A DNA stretch of 64,000 nucleotides, taken from contig CM043956.1 in the NCBI GenBank assembly GCA_014529385.2, positions 63,740,620 through 63,804,619 of the forward strand. The letters run 5' to 3'. Source of the stretch: Adiantum capillus-veneris. Taxonomy: Eukaryota; Streptophyta; Polypodiopsida; Polypodiales; Pteridaceae. A program made the position numbers and the translations under genes. Shown here piece after piece: positions 46,160 to 57,057 of the stretch. The notes beneath the pieces were generated by a model. That model was not told the DNA's origin and ran no database searches. It worked only from the letters and a program-made list of their open reading frames with translations. Position 1 is the stretch's first letter; every line of letters starts with the position of its first letter.

Positions 46160-47510
46160 TGGTCATTGTGAAAGTGCATCAGCCACTTGATTGTGCTTAC
46201 CGGCAATGTGAGCAATATGAAAATAAAATTGCAAAAGAAACTTTTTCCACCTCATTTGTTTGTCAAAAAGCTTGGTTTTCTTCATGAAGTACTTGAGACT
46301 TTGGTGGTCAGTTCGTAGAATAAATGGTGTCCCCAATAGATACTGCTTCCATGTGTCTAGGGCATGTAGAACAACTAAAATCTATTTCTCATAAATGCCT
46401 AAGACACGTTCATCCGTATTGATCCTTCGGCTCTCATATGCTATGACATGCCCTTCTTGAAGCAAGACTTCTCCAAGGCAATCACCACAAGCATCACATT
46501 GGACCTCAAATTTCTTTGAGAGATCCGGAAGCATAAGGACTGGTTGGGAGGTAAGCTTCTCTTTGAGCTTGTCAAAAGAATTTTTCTCCTTAGCAGTTCG
46601 TGAGTACTTAACTTTCTTGTTTGTTACGTCATATAATGGTCTCGCTATTTGAGATAATTTTGCTATGAAGTGTTTATAGTATTCACACATACCAATAAAT
46701 ATTCTTAGCTCATGTTCCTTGGATTAGGTCATGCTTTGATTACCTCTAACTTTGATGGATCCATATGGATACCATCTTGAGACACAATATGACCTAAGTA
46801 TTGAATCTCTTGAAGGAAAAACATTCTTTTCTTTTGATTGAGAAAAAATTTGTTCTCCCTCAGTGCTTGAAAAATCACTTGGAGATGTTGCTTGTGTTCC
46901 TCCAATGACTTGGAGTAGATGATGATATAATCAAAGAACACTCCATTGAATTTACGGTAGGGTCTAAATATTTTTTCCATTAAACGATTGGACGTGGATG
47001 GTGCATTAGTCAAGCCAAAAGGCATGACTAGATATTCATGAAGACCAAACATTGTACAAAACGCGGTCTTTAGGATATCTTCATCCACTATCCTTGTTTG
47101 ATGATAGCCACTTTTAAGGTCAATCCTACTAAAGTAGATAGAACCTTGTAGCTTATCAAATAGATCTTCTACCTGAGGCCCAAGAAATTTATTTTTGATG
47201 GTGATATGGTTTAGTTCTCGATAGTCCACACACATTACGGTATGTACGATATTTCTTTTGCACTAAAAGGACTACAGAACAAAAGGGAGAGGAGCTAGGC
47301 CTCACCATCCCTTTGTCTACAAATTCTTGTACATGCCTCATGATCTCCTCTTGTTGAGCTTGGGAAACTTGATAAGGAGGCTTGTTAGGTGGCGAGCTTC
47401 CTGGTAGGAGCTCAATTCGATGGGCATCATCCCTTCGTTTTGGAGGTAAGTCCATAGGGATATCATCAATGAACACATCTTGGAGTCCTTTTAATAAATT
47501 AGACAAGTCT
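46160..47510 (-). pseudogene. E6 reverse transcriptase and RNase H
   Basis: RT begins at 47506 (LLKGLQDVFIDDIPMDLPPK, SSPPNKPPYQVSQAQQEEIM, MVRPSSSPFCSVVLLVQKK), shifts frame near 47235 and continues [52 protein letters not shown]. The catalytic box is FFDYIIIYS, so the FFDD motif has lost its second Asp. QYLGHIVSQDGIHMDPSKLE follows. RNase H is at 46690-46382 (EVQCDACGDCLGEVLLQEGH, VIAYESRRIN), with weaker remains to about 46160. Several stops and frameshifts are present. Confidence 0.87.
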
Positions 47511-47759
47511 AACTCTTGTTGATTCCTACCATTTACATTTGATGAAACATTTTAGGGACTCTTCGACAAAAATCATGTACGTAGAAATTGATCTCTTCAT
47601 TGATTTATCAAAAGAAGGAGGATTTACAAGTGGTATAGTACGACCACACTCACTAGCATCTATATACATGCTCTTTTCCCTGTAGGTGCAGTAGTGTCAT
47701 ACTAATCAATATCTAATTCTCGTAAATGATTTTCTCATGTTAAACTGATCATTTAATAT

Positions 47760-49265
47760 GGGGAAGTGCCAGGGGAGAAAAAGCTAGAATATTGGTTAAG
47801 TTAGCAGACCGGCCACAATAGGGATCCAAAGGAGGGAAAATAGGGATCCAAAGGGGGGGCCATCTCCAAAAGAGCTATGGGCAACAATGGGCTTAAAAGA
47901 CCTTAAGGTTCAGCCCATTTAGACTTCCAAAATGCTAAGGTTCCAAAATTCAAAGGTTGTGTCCAAAGGTCAACTTTAGGGAAAATTGGATGCTTTGTGT
48001 GTGTCCCAAAAGTCTTTGTCAAGCCCTACATAGGAGGGAGCGAGCCCAAGAAGTAGGGGATGAGAGAGAAACTCATACACACACACACAAGCTCCCTTTG
48101 TACACAAGGGGAAAGAGGGACACATGTCATCTCCCTAGCCCAGATGCCCACAAGGTGTACTCAAATCCTACTGGATGGCCTTGGAGGTGGACCAATGAGA
48201 ATTAGGCTAGAGTAAATCTAGTTTAATTAATTTAAAAATACTTAATAAAAGAACCAATAAGAATTATGCTCTCTAAAAGACTATTGGACAGTCTCCCAAG
48301 GGGACCAATGAGCATTCAGTAGCCCAATGGCTTGCCTGATTCCTATTGGCCAGGAGGCAAAGGGGTCCAATGAGAGTTTAATTGAATTATTAAATTACCT
48401 AAATCTCTCACAAAAGGGGAAAGGGGGACACATGTCAGAAGGCTATCACTTATGCTGCTTAATTGTCATTGGCGGGAGGTCCAATAGGATGCTAGCATGA
48501 GTAATTATCAAGGGGGGTTGACCAAGAGAGAGAGGGGGCAGATTTTTGCAAGGCACTATTGACACACACACAATCAATGTCTGGAGCAAGAAGACCCTCT
48601 CTCTCCTTCTCAAGCTTTAATGGAAATCTTATCTCCTACTCCAAGCTTGTGAGAGGGGAGTCCTACACCCAACAACTCTTGGCTTTGTGATGCAAATCCA
48701 ACCAAGAGCCAAGCTTCAATGCATGCTCATCTCCTCTACCATGCTAATTACTAAGCTAATGCTAATATGAGTGATTATGTGAGGAGATGTACATCTTTCT
48801 CGTAAGAATACTCCTTCCTCTCAATCTACTCTCATACCCCGCTAGCTCTCACCATCTTTGAAGGTATGTGAGGTCTTAGGTCTGAGACCGTGAGGGAATT
48901 GATGTTGTGTTTGATAAGTGTTTTGCGTAGTGCATGAAGCTTCCATCTTTATTGCACTACCTAGTATTGAAGGAACACAAAAAACTGTATTGTAAAATGT
49001 CTCTCTTGATGGGAGAAACCATAATACAAAGCCTTTCGGAGGAGGGGCCGGCTCCATGCAAATCCGGTCCTCAACTATTGTCAATTTCTTAATTTCTCTC
49101 TATTTTGAAGTATTGTTCATGCTATCTAACTAGGTGTTATGCTTTTTGTTGCTTTTTCCACCCAAGCGCTCTTGTTAATCTCATTAGGAATCTATTCTAA
49201 TGAAATGCTCTCTATGTTCTTGCTATTTTCCGCTACACACAAGCTACTAGGCCATTAAATGTTAC
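47760..49265 (-). repeat. inverted LTR-like copy inside E6
   Basis: Read on the minus strand, it shares with the E6 LTR family, in order, TTGAGGACCGGATT..GCCGG, TTCTCCCATCAAGAGAGAC, GATGGAAGCTTCATGCA, TTGGCTCTTGGTTGGATTTG and GTGTCCCCCTTTCCCC. It separates the end of the E6 protease (ILGAPWF near 49320) from the RT linker. No coding frame is inside apart from spurious ORFs such as 48842-49084. It is diverged and about 1.5 kb, and is probably a nested solo LTR; the ends are approximate. Confidence 0.6.
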
Positions 49266-49289
49266 AAGTAGATTCTCCTTTCTCGGAAC

Positions 49290-49893
49290 TTCATGCTAGC
49301 AGCCATGCAGTTGAACCATGGTGCCCCTAGGATAGCATCCTCGTGTTGGAGAGGAGAGATAAAGAGGTCTTCTTTGTTGACATAGCTTTGGACATGAAGC
49401 CTCAACTTCCCAATCAAGGGGTAACGGAGGCTTGTTGTCTCTTGAAAGATGTATCAGCAGTTACAGTATCTCCCATCTCAAAATCTTGAATGCCTGAGTT
49501 GGTGGCTAACTCCATTGATATGAAGTTGTGACTATATACAGGGTCAAACAAGATGAATACATCATGCTCCCTTACCTTTGCCCAAGCATAGGAGAGAGGT
49601 GATCCTTTGCAATGAGCATCCTCTTTTGGAGCTTCGATAGTGGAAGCTCTAGGAGTCTCATTGCGGGCATTTCTCTTGGGGCAAGAACGATAGCTATGTC
49701 CTTGCTCCCCACACTTAAAACATTTATGGTCCTTGCAAAAATCTTCAAGCTCTTTAGGAGAGAGTTTGTTTTTACCTTTATAAATTCCCTTCTCCTTGGA
49801 TCGATTGTTGTTGTTGTTGTTGTTGGAATTGCCTTGGGAAGAATTTTCGGCATTGGTTTTCCTCTTTGCATCACTTTTGTATTTGCTTTCCAT
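49290..49893 (-). pseudogene. E6 gag zinc knuckle and protease
   Basis: Open from 49893 to 49414 on the minus strand. An Asn run (near 49800) and a Lys-rich linker lead to the CCHC knuckle CFKCGEQGHSYRSC (49722-49681). The protease active site reads VFILFDPVYSHNFIS where FDSGATHNFIS is expected, so D-S-G has become D-P-V. After a frame change the conserved end EDAILGAPWFNCMAAS is read near 49330. The capsid part of gag is missing: only about 70 bp separate this ORF from the PBS, so a large deletion joined the leader to the knuckle region. Confidence 0.8.
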
Positions 49894-49963
49894 GTAAACA
49901 GGCCCAACCTTTCATGGACAACTTAAGGACCTCTCTTCTTAAGAAAGAAAAGAGAAACCAATA

Positions 49964-49975
49964 GCTCGGATACCA
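49964..49975 (-). other. E6 primer binding site, mutated
   Basis: Minus strand TGGTATCCGAGC, one base different from TGGTATCAGAGC, one base from the LTR end. Confidence 0.75.
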
Positions 49976-49976
49976 A

Positions 49977-51016
49977 TGTGATGGAAATGGTCTATGTACT
50001 TTGAGAATAGTGAAATTAAGAGAATTAGAGAGAACATATTTGTGAGACTACTTTGAGAACATTGAGGGTGAAATTAATTGATGTGTAGCAACATAATCAT
50101 AGTACTTAATTAACTTGGCATGAACAATACTTTTGCAAGAGAGAGAATTTAGAGAACTTGACAACATTAGGCAAAATTTGGACTCACAAAGGGGCTCTTT
50201 AAGGAGTTTGACTTTACCTCTCTCTACCAAAATGGGCACATGGATAAATTTTCGCAAAAAAACTCCAAAGTTGGCGGAGGTTTGACAATTAGAATGTCCT
50301 CTTCAAGCTCTATCTACTGATCTATATCACGCGATGAGATTCCTCATATTTTAGAAGATTCTTTTTTTGATTCACCTATGATGTGACAACTTTGTCGGAA
50401 TCTAAGTGAATTAAAAAAAAAATCTTCTAAAATATGAGGAATCTCATGGCGTGCTATATATCAATAGATAGAGCTTGAAGAGGACATTCTAACTGACAAA
50501 CCTCCGCCAACTTTGGAGTTTGTTTGCAAAACTTTATCCATGCGCCCGTTTTGGTAGAGAGAGGTAAAATCAAACTCCTTAAAGGTCCCCTTTGTGAGTC
50601 CAAATTTTGCCTAATGCATTTGAGGACCAGATTTATGTGGAACCGGTCCCCCCTCCAATATTATTTTGCATTATAGATTCTCCCATCAAGAGAGACTTGG
50701 TACAATATGATCTTTGTGTTCCTTGTGACCTAGGTGATGCAATGAAGATGGAAAGCTTCATGCATCACGAGCATAACATAGACTTTGTAAAAATCATTAA
50801 CTATCCCCAACCTCAATTCCAAGGCCTCAAACACCTTCACAAGTGGAGAGAGCTACTGGGGAATGAGGGTAGGGAAGAGGAAGAAGAAATATTCATAGGA
50901 GAAAGAAATAGTTCCTCACTTATCATCACTCTTCTTGCTAGCATACATAATAGCATAGTCATGAAGATGGAGAAGATTGCAAGCTTAAGCATTGGATCAT
51001 GGCTCTTGGTTGGATT
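49977..51016 (-). repeat. E6 5' LTR, truncated and carrying a MITE
   Basis: Starts TGTGATGGAAATGG next to the PBS. Without the MITE at 50167-50614 it aligns with the copies at 38068, 51017 and 51861. It stops at TTGGTTGGATTTG, where the next copy begins, whereas the 38068 copy continues; so it lacks its outer end. Confidence 0.75.
50167..50614. mobile_element. foldback MITE with about 205-bp arms
   Basis: Ends TTAGGCAAAATTTGG and CCAAATTTTGCCTAA. The two arms (about 50167-50375 and 50405-50614) are near-perfect reverse complements, with a loop of about 30 bp. No coding capacity. Related LTR copies at about 51195 and 52046 show the uninterrupted sequence GACAACA(T/G)TTGAGGACC, which proves insertion. 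The flanks after the element are TGCAT, so a short duplication of (A/G)CAT is possible but not clean. Confidence 0.88.
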
Positions 51017-51596
51017 TGTAATGGAATTGGCCTATTAACTTGAGAGTAGCGGAAATTAAAGAGAGTACTTTTGAGAAATTACTTTGTGAGCATAGCGGGT
51101 GATCATAATTGAATATAGCAACATAAACATTGCAATTAGTTAACTTGGAATGAACAATACTTTTGCAAGAGAGAGAATTTAGAGAACATGACAACAGTTG
51201 AGGACCGGATTTATGTGGATCCGGTCCCCCCTCCAATAGGCATTTGTATTATGATTTCTCCCATCAAGAGAGACTTGTTATATTACAATATTTGTGTTCC
51301 TTGTGACCTAGGTGATGCAAAGAAGATGGAAATCTTCATCCATCATAAACATATCATCAACTTTGTGGAAATATTTAACTATCCCAAGCCTCAGTCCCAA
51401 GACCTCAAACACCTTTGAAGGTGGAGAGAGCTAGTAGTGAATGAGGGTAGGGAAGAGGAAGAAGAAACAATTCATAGGAGAAAGAATTAGTTCCTCACTT
51501 ATCATCACTCTTCTTGCTAGCATACATAATGGCATAGTAATGAAGAAGGAGAAGATGGAAAGCTTAAGCATTGAAGCATGCTCTTGATTAGATTTG
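51017..51596 (-). repeat. E6-family LTR, truncated copy
   Basis: Starts TGTAATGGAATTGGCC directly at the broken end of the previous copy and shows the same internal order up to TTAAGCATTGAAGCATG. It then passes into leader sequence of another copy instead of its own outer end. Confidence 0.7.
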
Positions 51597-51847
51597 AATT
51601 CCATAGCCAAGAGTGTTGATTATGGTTCCTTTTGATCTTGCTCGTAGCTAAATAATGGTAAATCAAAAGGCAAGCGGTGAGAGGCTCCATTATTAAGACT
51701 ATAGTTCCCAACGGTGTACCTCAAACTAAGTCCTTCTCAACCAAGATAGTAGATCCCTGTCTCACTTAACCTATTGCAATAAGCAGGCCAACCTTTCATG
51801 GACAACTTAAGGACCTCCCTTCTTAAGCAAAAAAAGAGAAACCAATA
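51597..51847 (-). other. leader fragment of an E6-family element
   Basis: On the minus strand this follows the PBS at 51848-51859 and contains AAGGGAGGTCCTTAAG and TTAATAATGGAGCC, related to the leader at 12404-12787 and to that at 49893-49963. Confidence 0.6.
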
Positions 51848-51859
51848 GCTCTGATACCA
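51848..51859 (-). other. primer binding site of an E6-family element
   Basis: Minus strand exact TGGTATCAGAGC, next to the LTR copy that starts at 51861. Confidence 0.85.
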
Positions 51860-51860
51860 A

Positions 51861-52239
51861 TGTAATGGAATGGGTCTATGTACTTTGAGAATAGTGAAAT
51901 TAAGAGAATTAGAGAGAACATATTTGTGAAACTACTTTGAGAACATCGAGGGTGAACTTAATTGATGGTAGTAAAATAATCATAGTACTTATTTAACTTG
52001 GTACAATACTTTTGCAAGAGAGAGAGAGTTTAGAGAACTTGACAACATTTGAGGACCGGATTTATGTGGAACCGGTCCCCCCTCCAATATTATTTTGCAT
52101 TATAGATTCTCCCATCAAGAGAGACTTGGTACAATACGATCTTTGTGTTCCTTGTGACCTAGGTGATGCAATGAAGATGGAAATCTTCATGCATCACGAG
52201 CATAACACAGACTTTGTAAAAAGCATTAACTATCCCCAA
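51861..52239 (-). repeat. E6-family LTR, truncated at about 52239
   Basis: TGTAATGGAATGGGTCTATG start; aligns with the other copies up to AACTATCCCCAA and is then cut by the sequence that begins TGTTAGCAGC at 52241. Confidence 0.72.
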
Positions 52240-54480
52240 GTGTTAGCAGCAAGCTAACATGGACACCATTTTTTGGAGTTCTCTTTGTAAAACATTTATT
52301 ATTCTAATAAATCGAGAATATTGTAACTCCTATTTTCTCGGATAAACTCTGTAATTAATGAGCTGCGGCTACAAGCTTTCAGATTGTATCAGCCATTCAT
52401 TTCCCAGCTTTGGTAGAACTCTAGATTATTAGTTTTGACCACCCAAAAACCTTAGCTAAGGTATAAAAGCCAATTTTTGTAATTTTTATATAAGTTTTTG
52501 GATTAAAAAATACACAGCGTGAGCTAACGCCACTTACTCCTCTCCTTCTCACGCTTCCTACTCCCTCCCCGATTGTCACATTCCGATTGCGTTTGTTGCA
52601 TTGCAACCGCAGGTAAGAGCTCTACGCATTGACGTAAGCAGTTCATAGTATTTCGTAGCTTTTGGCGTCGCCGACCCGCGGCCTAATTTCTTCATAACTA
52701 GGAATTTACATGCTCAAATAAAAACTAAGCATTGATAGCCGTTTTTCCGCTTTTCATAATTGCCATAGTAAGCTACCTCACCCTACCAAAATCACCCAAA
52801 CCTATGGCTATCCCTACCATTTCACTGTAAATAGGCATGTGTGAGTTACGGGGCTTTTCCCATATCTTCTTAAAATCCTCAGCTAGCTAGTCACTGGGCT
52901 AGTTGAGTCAAAAAAATAAATAAAATCAAAAAAATAAAATATATTGTGGCCCATTTGTGTGTAAATATTGCATTATATATATGGCCTAAATATAGAGATT
53001 TTTATAATTATTCTGGTATTTTATTTAAATATTTATACTTAGGTGTGTGTTTTATTAAACCTGTGTATGCCTTCTTTCATCCTCTTACACCATAAGTATA
53101 TTTTGGCAATGTGTACATACTCTAACCTCATATTTTTCTTTTATACGAATCACCCCCACATTTTCACCCTCACCCTCGTGAAAACAAAAAAATTGATTTC
53201 TACTCATTGGTCACGTTTATTATATTATTTACTTGCATACCTTTTTCTCTTTCACCCAAAATAATTCAAAGAGGGACCATATCATATGATTCCAATATCT
53301 TTCCATATCCATAACTCCTCCATATTTTTATTATTATTTTTACTCATTATTCTAACACCATGTGCTCATTAAGCTAAAGTCCATGAATAGTCCATACACT
53401 AATCCCACCTGTATATATTTATTTATTCACCAATAATCCTCCTCCATGCATGTTTCAAGGGCAACTTGGATGCTTTGTATTATGATATGACAAAGGAGAG
53501 GCTCACTCTTGGATGCATTGTACAAATTCAACAAAGGAGGGGGCCACTGAAGACTTTTTGTGAAGAAAAAACAGGTCTTTTGGTGGGATTTTTAATATCC
53601 ATCTCCACTCCAAGTTTGGAGAGGTGGTCAAAAGAGAAAATGTAGCCCACGCTTTGAATAATCACCTCAAATGTTTTCATGATTTTTGGAATAACCACCG
53701 GTGAGCTATGATTTTTTGAGTGGACCCCAGTCTGCCCACTTTTCTCACAAGTAGCCCATAGTCTTCTCTCACCTCTTTCCACACTTCTACACACACACAC
53801 ACACACATTCCTCTCAATCCCTCACTCAAACTTGCACCTTCAATGGTTTCTCTCACCTTCTTCACCATTAACCTCCCCACTTACTCCCATAGCTCTCATA
53901 TGAGCTCTCCATGTACATACACCATCTCTATGCCTCTTCCTATTATCTCCAAAGTACAATTCCATCTTACTCCTTATATATATACATACATTCAGCATGT
54001 GTACCATGCTTATCCTCTGCAAATCAAGAGATCTCATCAATGGAATTACCATTTTCATCGTGATAATCAACCTTGGCGGCGGTGGCGTAAAGAAGGGAAG
54101 ACGAAGAAGAAGATCGATAGTCATTTTGAGAACTTACACAAGTAAGTCCAAAACTTCTTCAAGCTTCACCATCACAAGGATTTGCTCACTTCATTCAACC
54201 ATCTTACTTCAACCATTCCCCCCATTATACCCATTGTAAATATATCATTAACTTTCTAGTGATTACTAACACTAACCACTAACATACTAACACAAAATAG
54301 CATTGACCTAACGATAAAAGACACCTCATCTCAAGACATGTACAAAGTAACTCTCTCTCTCTCTCTCCTTACTTAAAACTTTATTTTCACCTTATCTACC
54401 ATCAATAATGCTCTTTTTTGAGCCCACATCCATGACTCAAGCAGACAAAGAAGGCCCGCAATGTTTTGATATTCAAGAAA
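52240..54480. other. unassigned AT-rich region; possible LTR start at 52241
   Basis: 52241-52259 is a hairpin-forming TGTTAGC/GCTAACA, which could be an LTR terminus. 52880-53460 is very AT-rich. 53790-53808 is a CA repeat and 54351-54367 a CT repeat. No protein motif is seen in the small ORFs. Confidence 0.4.
52462..52617 (+). promoter_or_regulatory. possible promoter and 5' splice site
   Basis: TATAAAAG at 52462-52469, about 150 bp before a good plant 5' splice site CAG|GTAAGAG at about 52610-52619. No ORF confirms a transcript; it may be the U3/R part of an LTR. Confidence 0.3.
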
Positions 54481-54539
54481 ATCATAATCCTGATTTGTTA
54501 TCTTGTAAATTAGGATTTCTAATAATCTTAATGAGGGGT

Positions 54540-54765
54540 CTCCAAACTATAAATAGGCCCCTCTCCTTCTTGTAAAACAACCTCCAACATCTCACATAGC
54601 ACCCCAACACTCTATGGGTGAGGAGAGACTTAGGTGTAGCAACCACTTGTGAGCTTCACTCTTGGTGTGAGAGAAGCCTTCAAGCTACACATTGCAAGTG
54701 AGAGAGCGTGAGTTCCACAAATCTCAAAACCACTATTGTATATGCTCCTTCATCATCAATAAACT
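54540..54765 (+). promoter_or_regulatory. LTR-like promoter region of E8
   Basis: A TATA box (TATAAATA at 54549-54556) is followed about 200 bp later by AATAAA (54757-54762), the spacing of a U3-R-U5 block. A sequence similar to a GGTGCCCC-type primer site occurs at about 55250, but the LTR end there is not clear. Confidence 0.4.
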
Positions 54766-55449
54766 GAGGTTTGGTGCATCAAAGGCGTGATTCGACGTTC
54801 GAATCTTCGTCCTTCCATTTGTGCAATACGGTTTGGTGAATTCAAGGTGACTTGTGTATTTGAGTTTTTATCGGTTGATCTTGATTTTAGAAAGTGTTTT
54901 AGTGTGTTTTTCATTGCCAATTTTGTGTCCATTGTAAGAGGGTATTGTGGTGAGAGGTCTCCCACACCCTAAGACAGTGTGTGTGTGTTTTGGCAATGTT
55001 TAGCAATCACTAAGCATTGAGTGAGTTTTGTACAAGTTCTACGATAGCATCATAACGAACCATCTCCATTTGCAAGTCACGAATAAGGTATTAGGCAAGA
55101 TCCTTTCCTCTCTCTTCCCTTTGCTCTAGCTCTCTCTGGTCCATTTTGTGTGTGTCTTGGTGTGAGGTTGCTTGTGTGTGTTGTGTGGTGCATCTTCTTG
55201 GTTGTGCCAAAATCTCTCTTTCATCCTAGTTCGCATACCATAACTAGGTGGTGCCCCTATCTTGTTTGGGTTTGGCTGTGGGTTTGTTGTTGTGTTGTGC
55301 TTGTGGTTTCCCCAGCCCCAATTGAGCAGCACGGGAGCCTTGAGGGGTGTTTAGAGGCCGCCTCTCTTGTTGCCCACCCCGGACCGCCTCAGCATATGCG
55401 GGGTATTGGGGCATCATTGCTAAGCATTTAGATGCATTTTGGGTCGATA

Positions 55450-56730
55450 ACGATTAGGTCAAAAATCCACTGTTGTTAATAACCATGATTTTGGAACTTG
55501 ACCTAAAGTGGGGTTTGAGACCATAAGCATGTGTGCTTAGGTCTCGAAAAGACTCAATCCGACTGGAGAGTAAGCCTAAGAGTTGTTTGAACCAGTTGGT
55601 AAGCTCAAAGACACTTCGAGGTGAAAATTTCAAGAGTTGGCCAAAACTCAGATTATTTACTTTTTCTTGACAAATTAGGCAAGTTTTGACTTGATTTATA
55701 GGCTTAAAATAGCTCATATAAAGACTGTCTTTGAAAAAATTGCAAAAAAGCGTTCATTTCAAGCGTGAAGTTAATAATCACGATTATTGACTTTCTGCTC
55801 TAAATTGACCAAGGTTCATACCATGGACTCATTGCATGTGTACAAACAACTTTTGTAAAGGCCCAAGAGATTTGGATCACTAAACTGGCAAAAAACTGGG
55901 TAAAAACTAAAGTTTGTACTCACTTTTTGAATCTTGAGTTTAAATTGGGAAACATTTGTCCAAACTTATTGAAAATTGATTCATAGGCTTATGTTGATGT
56001 GATAAACATGTGTACATGCTCAGTTAACCAAAAATTTGCAAAAAAAATTCAGAAGTAAATAATCGTGATTATTTACATCTACCCAATTTTTCAACTTTTT
56101 TGATCAAGTCAGCCTACCACTAGTTTTAACATGTTATAATAAGCCCACAAACCAAATTCGGTAAGATTTGAATCACTGGATTGAAAATTGTGACTGAAAT
56201 TGCAAAGTTAGTCTGCGGACAGATAATGATGACCATTTGACCAAAAATTGTCCAAACTTGATGAAACTGGGCTAGTGACCTTAACTTAAGGTGCTTAACA
56301 TATCTGTGTCAAAGTTGGGACAAAAAGTTACAAAATTATAACTGTAGTAAATAGTCATGATGATTTATATCTGCTTCAAAACTTGAGAAATTTGCAAGTT
56401 TGAGTATACCACAAGGTCAAGCATATCAAGTAGACCTCACAAATCAACTTTGGTGAAATTTGGATCCCAAAAGTGAGACTTAAGCCAGATTCTCAAAATC
56501 AGAGTCTGCGGACACAAAACAGTTGATAAATTTGATCAGATTTTGTCCAAACTTGTTGAAACTTATCTAAAGACTCTAGCAAGTTGTATACTTGCTAAAC
56601 CAATCAAAAAAGTGTAAAAAATTGACAAAAGTAAATAATCACGATTATTTACTTCTGCTATCCAGAGGCATCAATTTGAGTTTTGAACTTAGACATTGTT
56701 AGACCAACATAATATTAAGCCACCGGGCAA
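55450..56730 (+). repeat. about 288-bp tandem array with a conserved palindrome
   Basis: Five imperfect units. A palindrome with arms GTAAATAATC and GATTATTTAC around a 2-bp centre is found at 56055-56076 and 56631-56652 in perfect form, and as variants at 55475, 55770 and 56346. Spacings are 295, 285, 291 and 285 bp. Other shared blocks are TTTGTCCAAACTT(G/A)(T/A)TGAAA and GTCTGCGGACA. Located in the untranslated region before gag. Confidence 0.8.
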
Positions 56731-57057
56731 TTTTGGGTTCAATCGGATCAAAATTGATACATGTACACTCAATTTACAGGTTGTAGATCAAACCTTTGAA
56801 TTTTTGCTAAAGTCGAATTTGAAAGTCAGTTTGACTCCCATAGCTCGATTTGAAGTGATACATAGAGACCAATCACAAGAGTTAGCAAAAACTCTACTGT
56901 CTTTATAGAAAAATAGCTAACTCGATCGAATTTGTACAGGAATCAGGTTGCAGATGAGGAATCAGTGGCTTGACAGAAAGTCACAATCTAATCAAGTGGG
57001 AACTGACGACAGGTCAATCCAAAGGTGAGTACTCTATCCAGGGCTTCATAAGTCTAT

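Larger units (their letters stand above)
38068..51016 (-). mobile_element. E6: Ty3/gypsy element split by E7
   Basis: Minus-strand gypsy element. From right to left: 5' LTR (49977-51016, with a MITE inside), PBS, CCHC and protease, an inverted LTR copy, RT, RNase H, integrase core, the E7 insertion, integrase tail with chromodomain-like block, 3' LTR. Most of gag before the zinc knuckle is missing. The chromodomain-type tail places it among chromoviruses. All ORFs are broken. Removing E7 (39506-45386) brings the two integrase parts into register. Confidence 0.75.

Noticed and set aside
53043-54239. Short ORFs as host genes
   Set aside because: AT-rich, low-complexity and Thr/Ser/His-rich frames on both strands without motifs; CA repeat inside.
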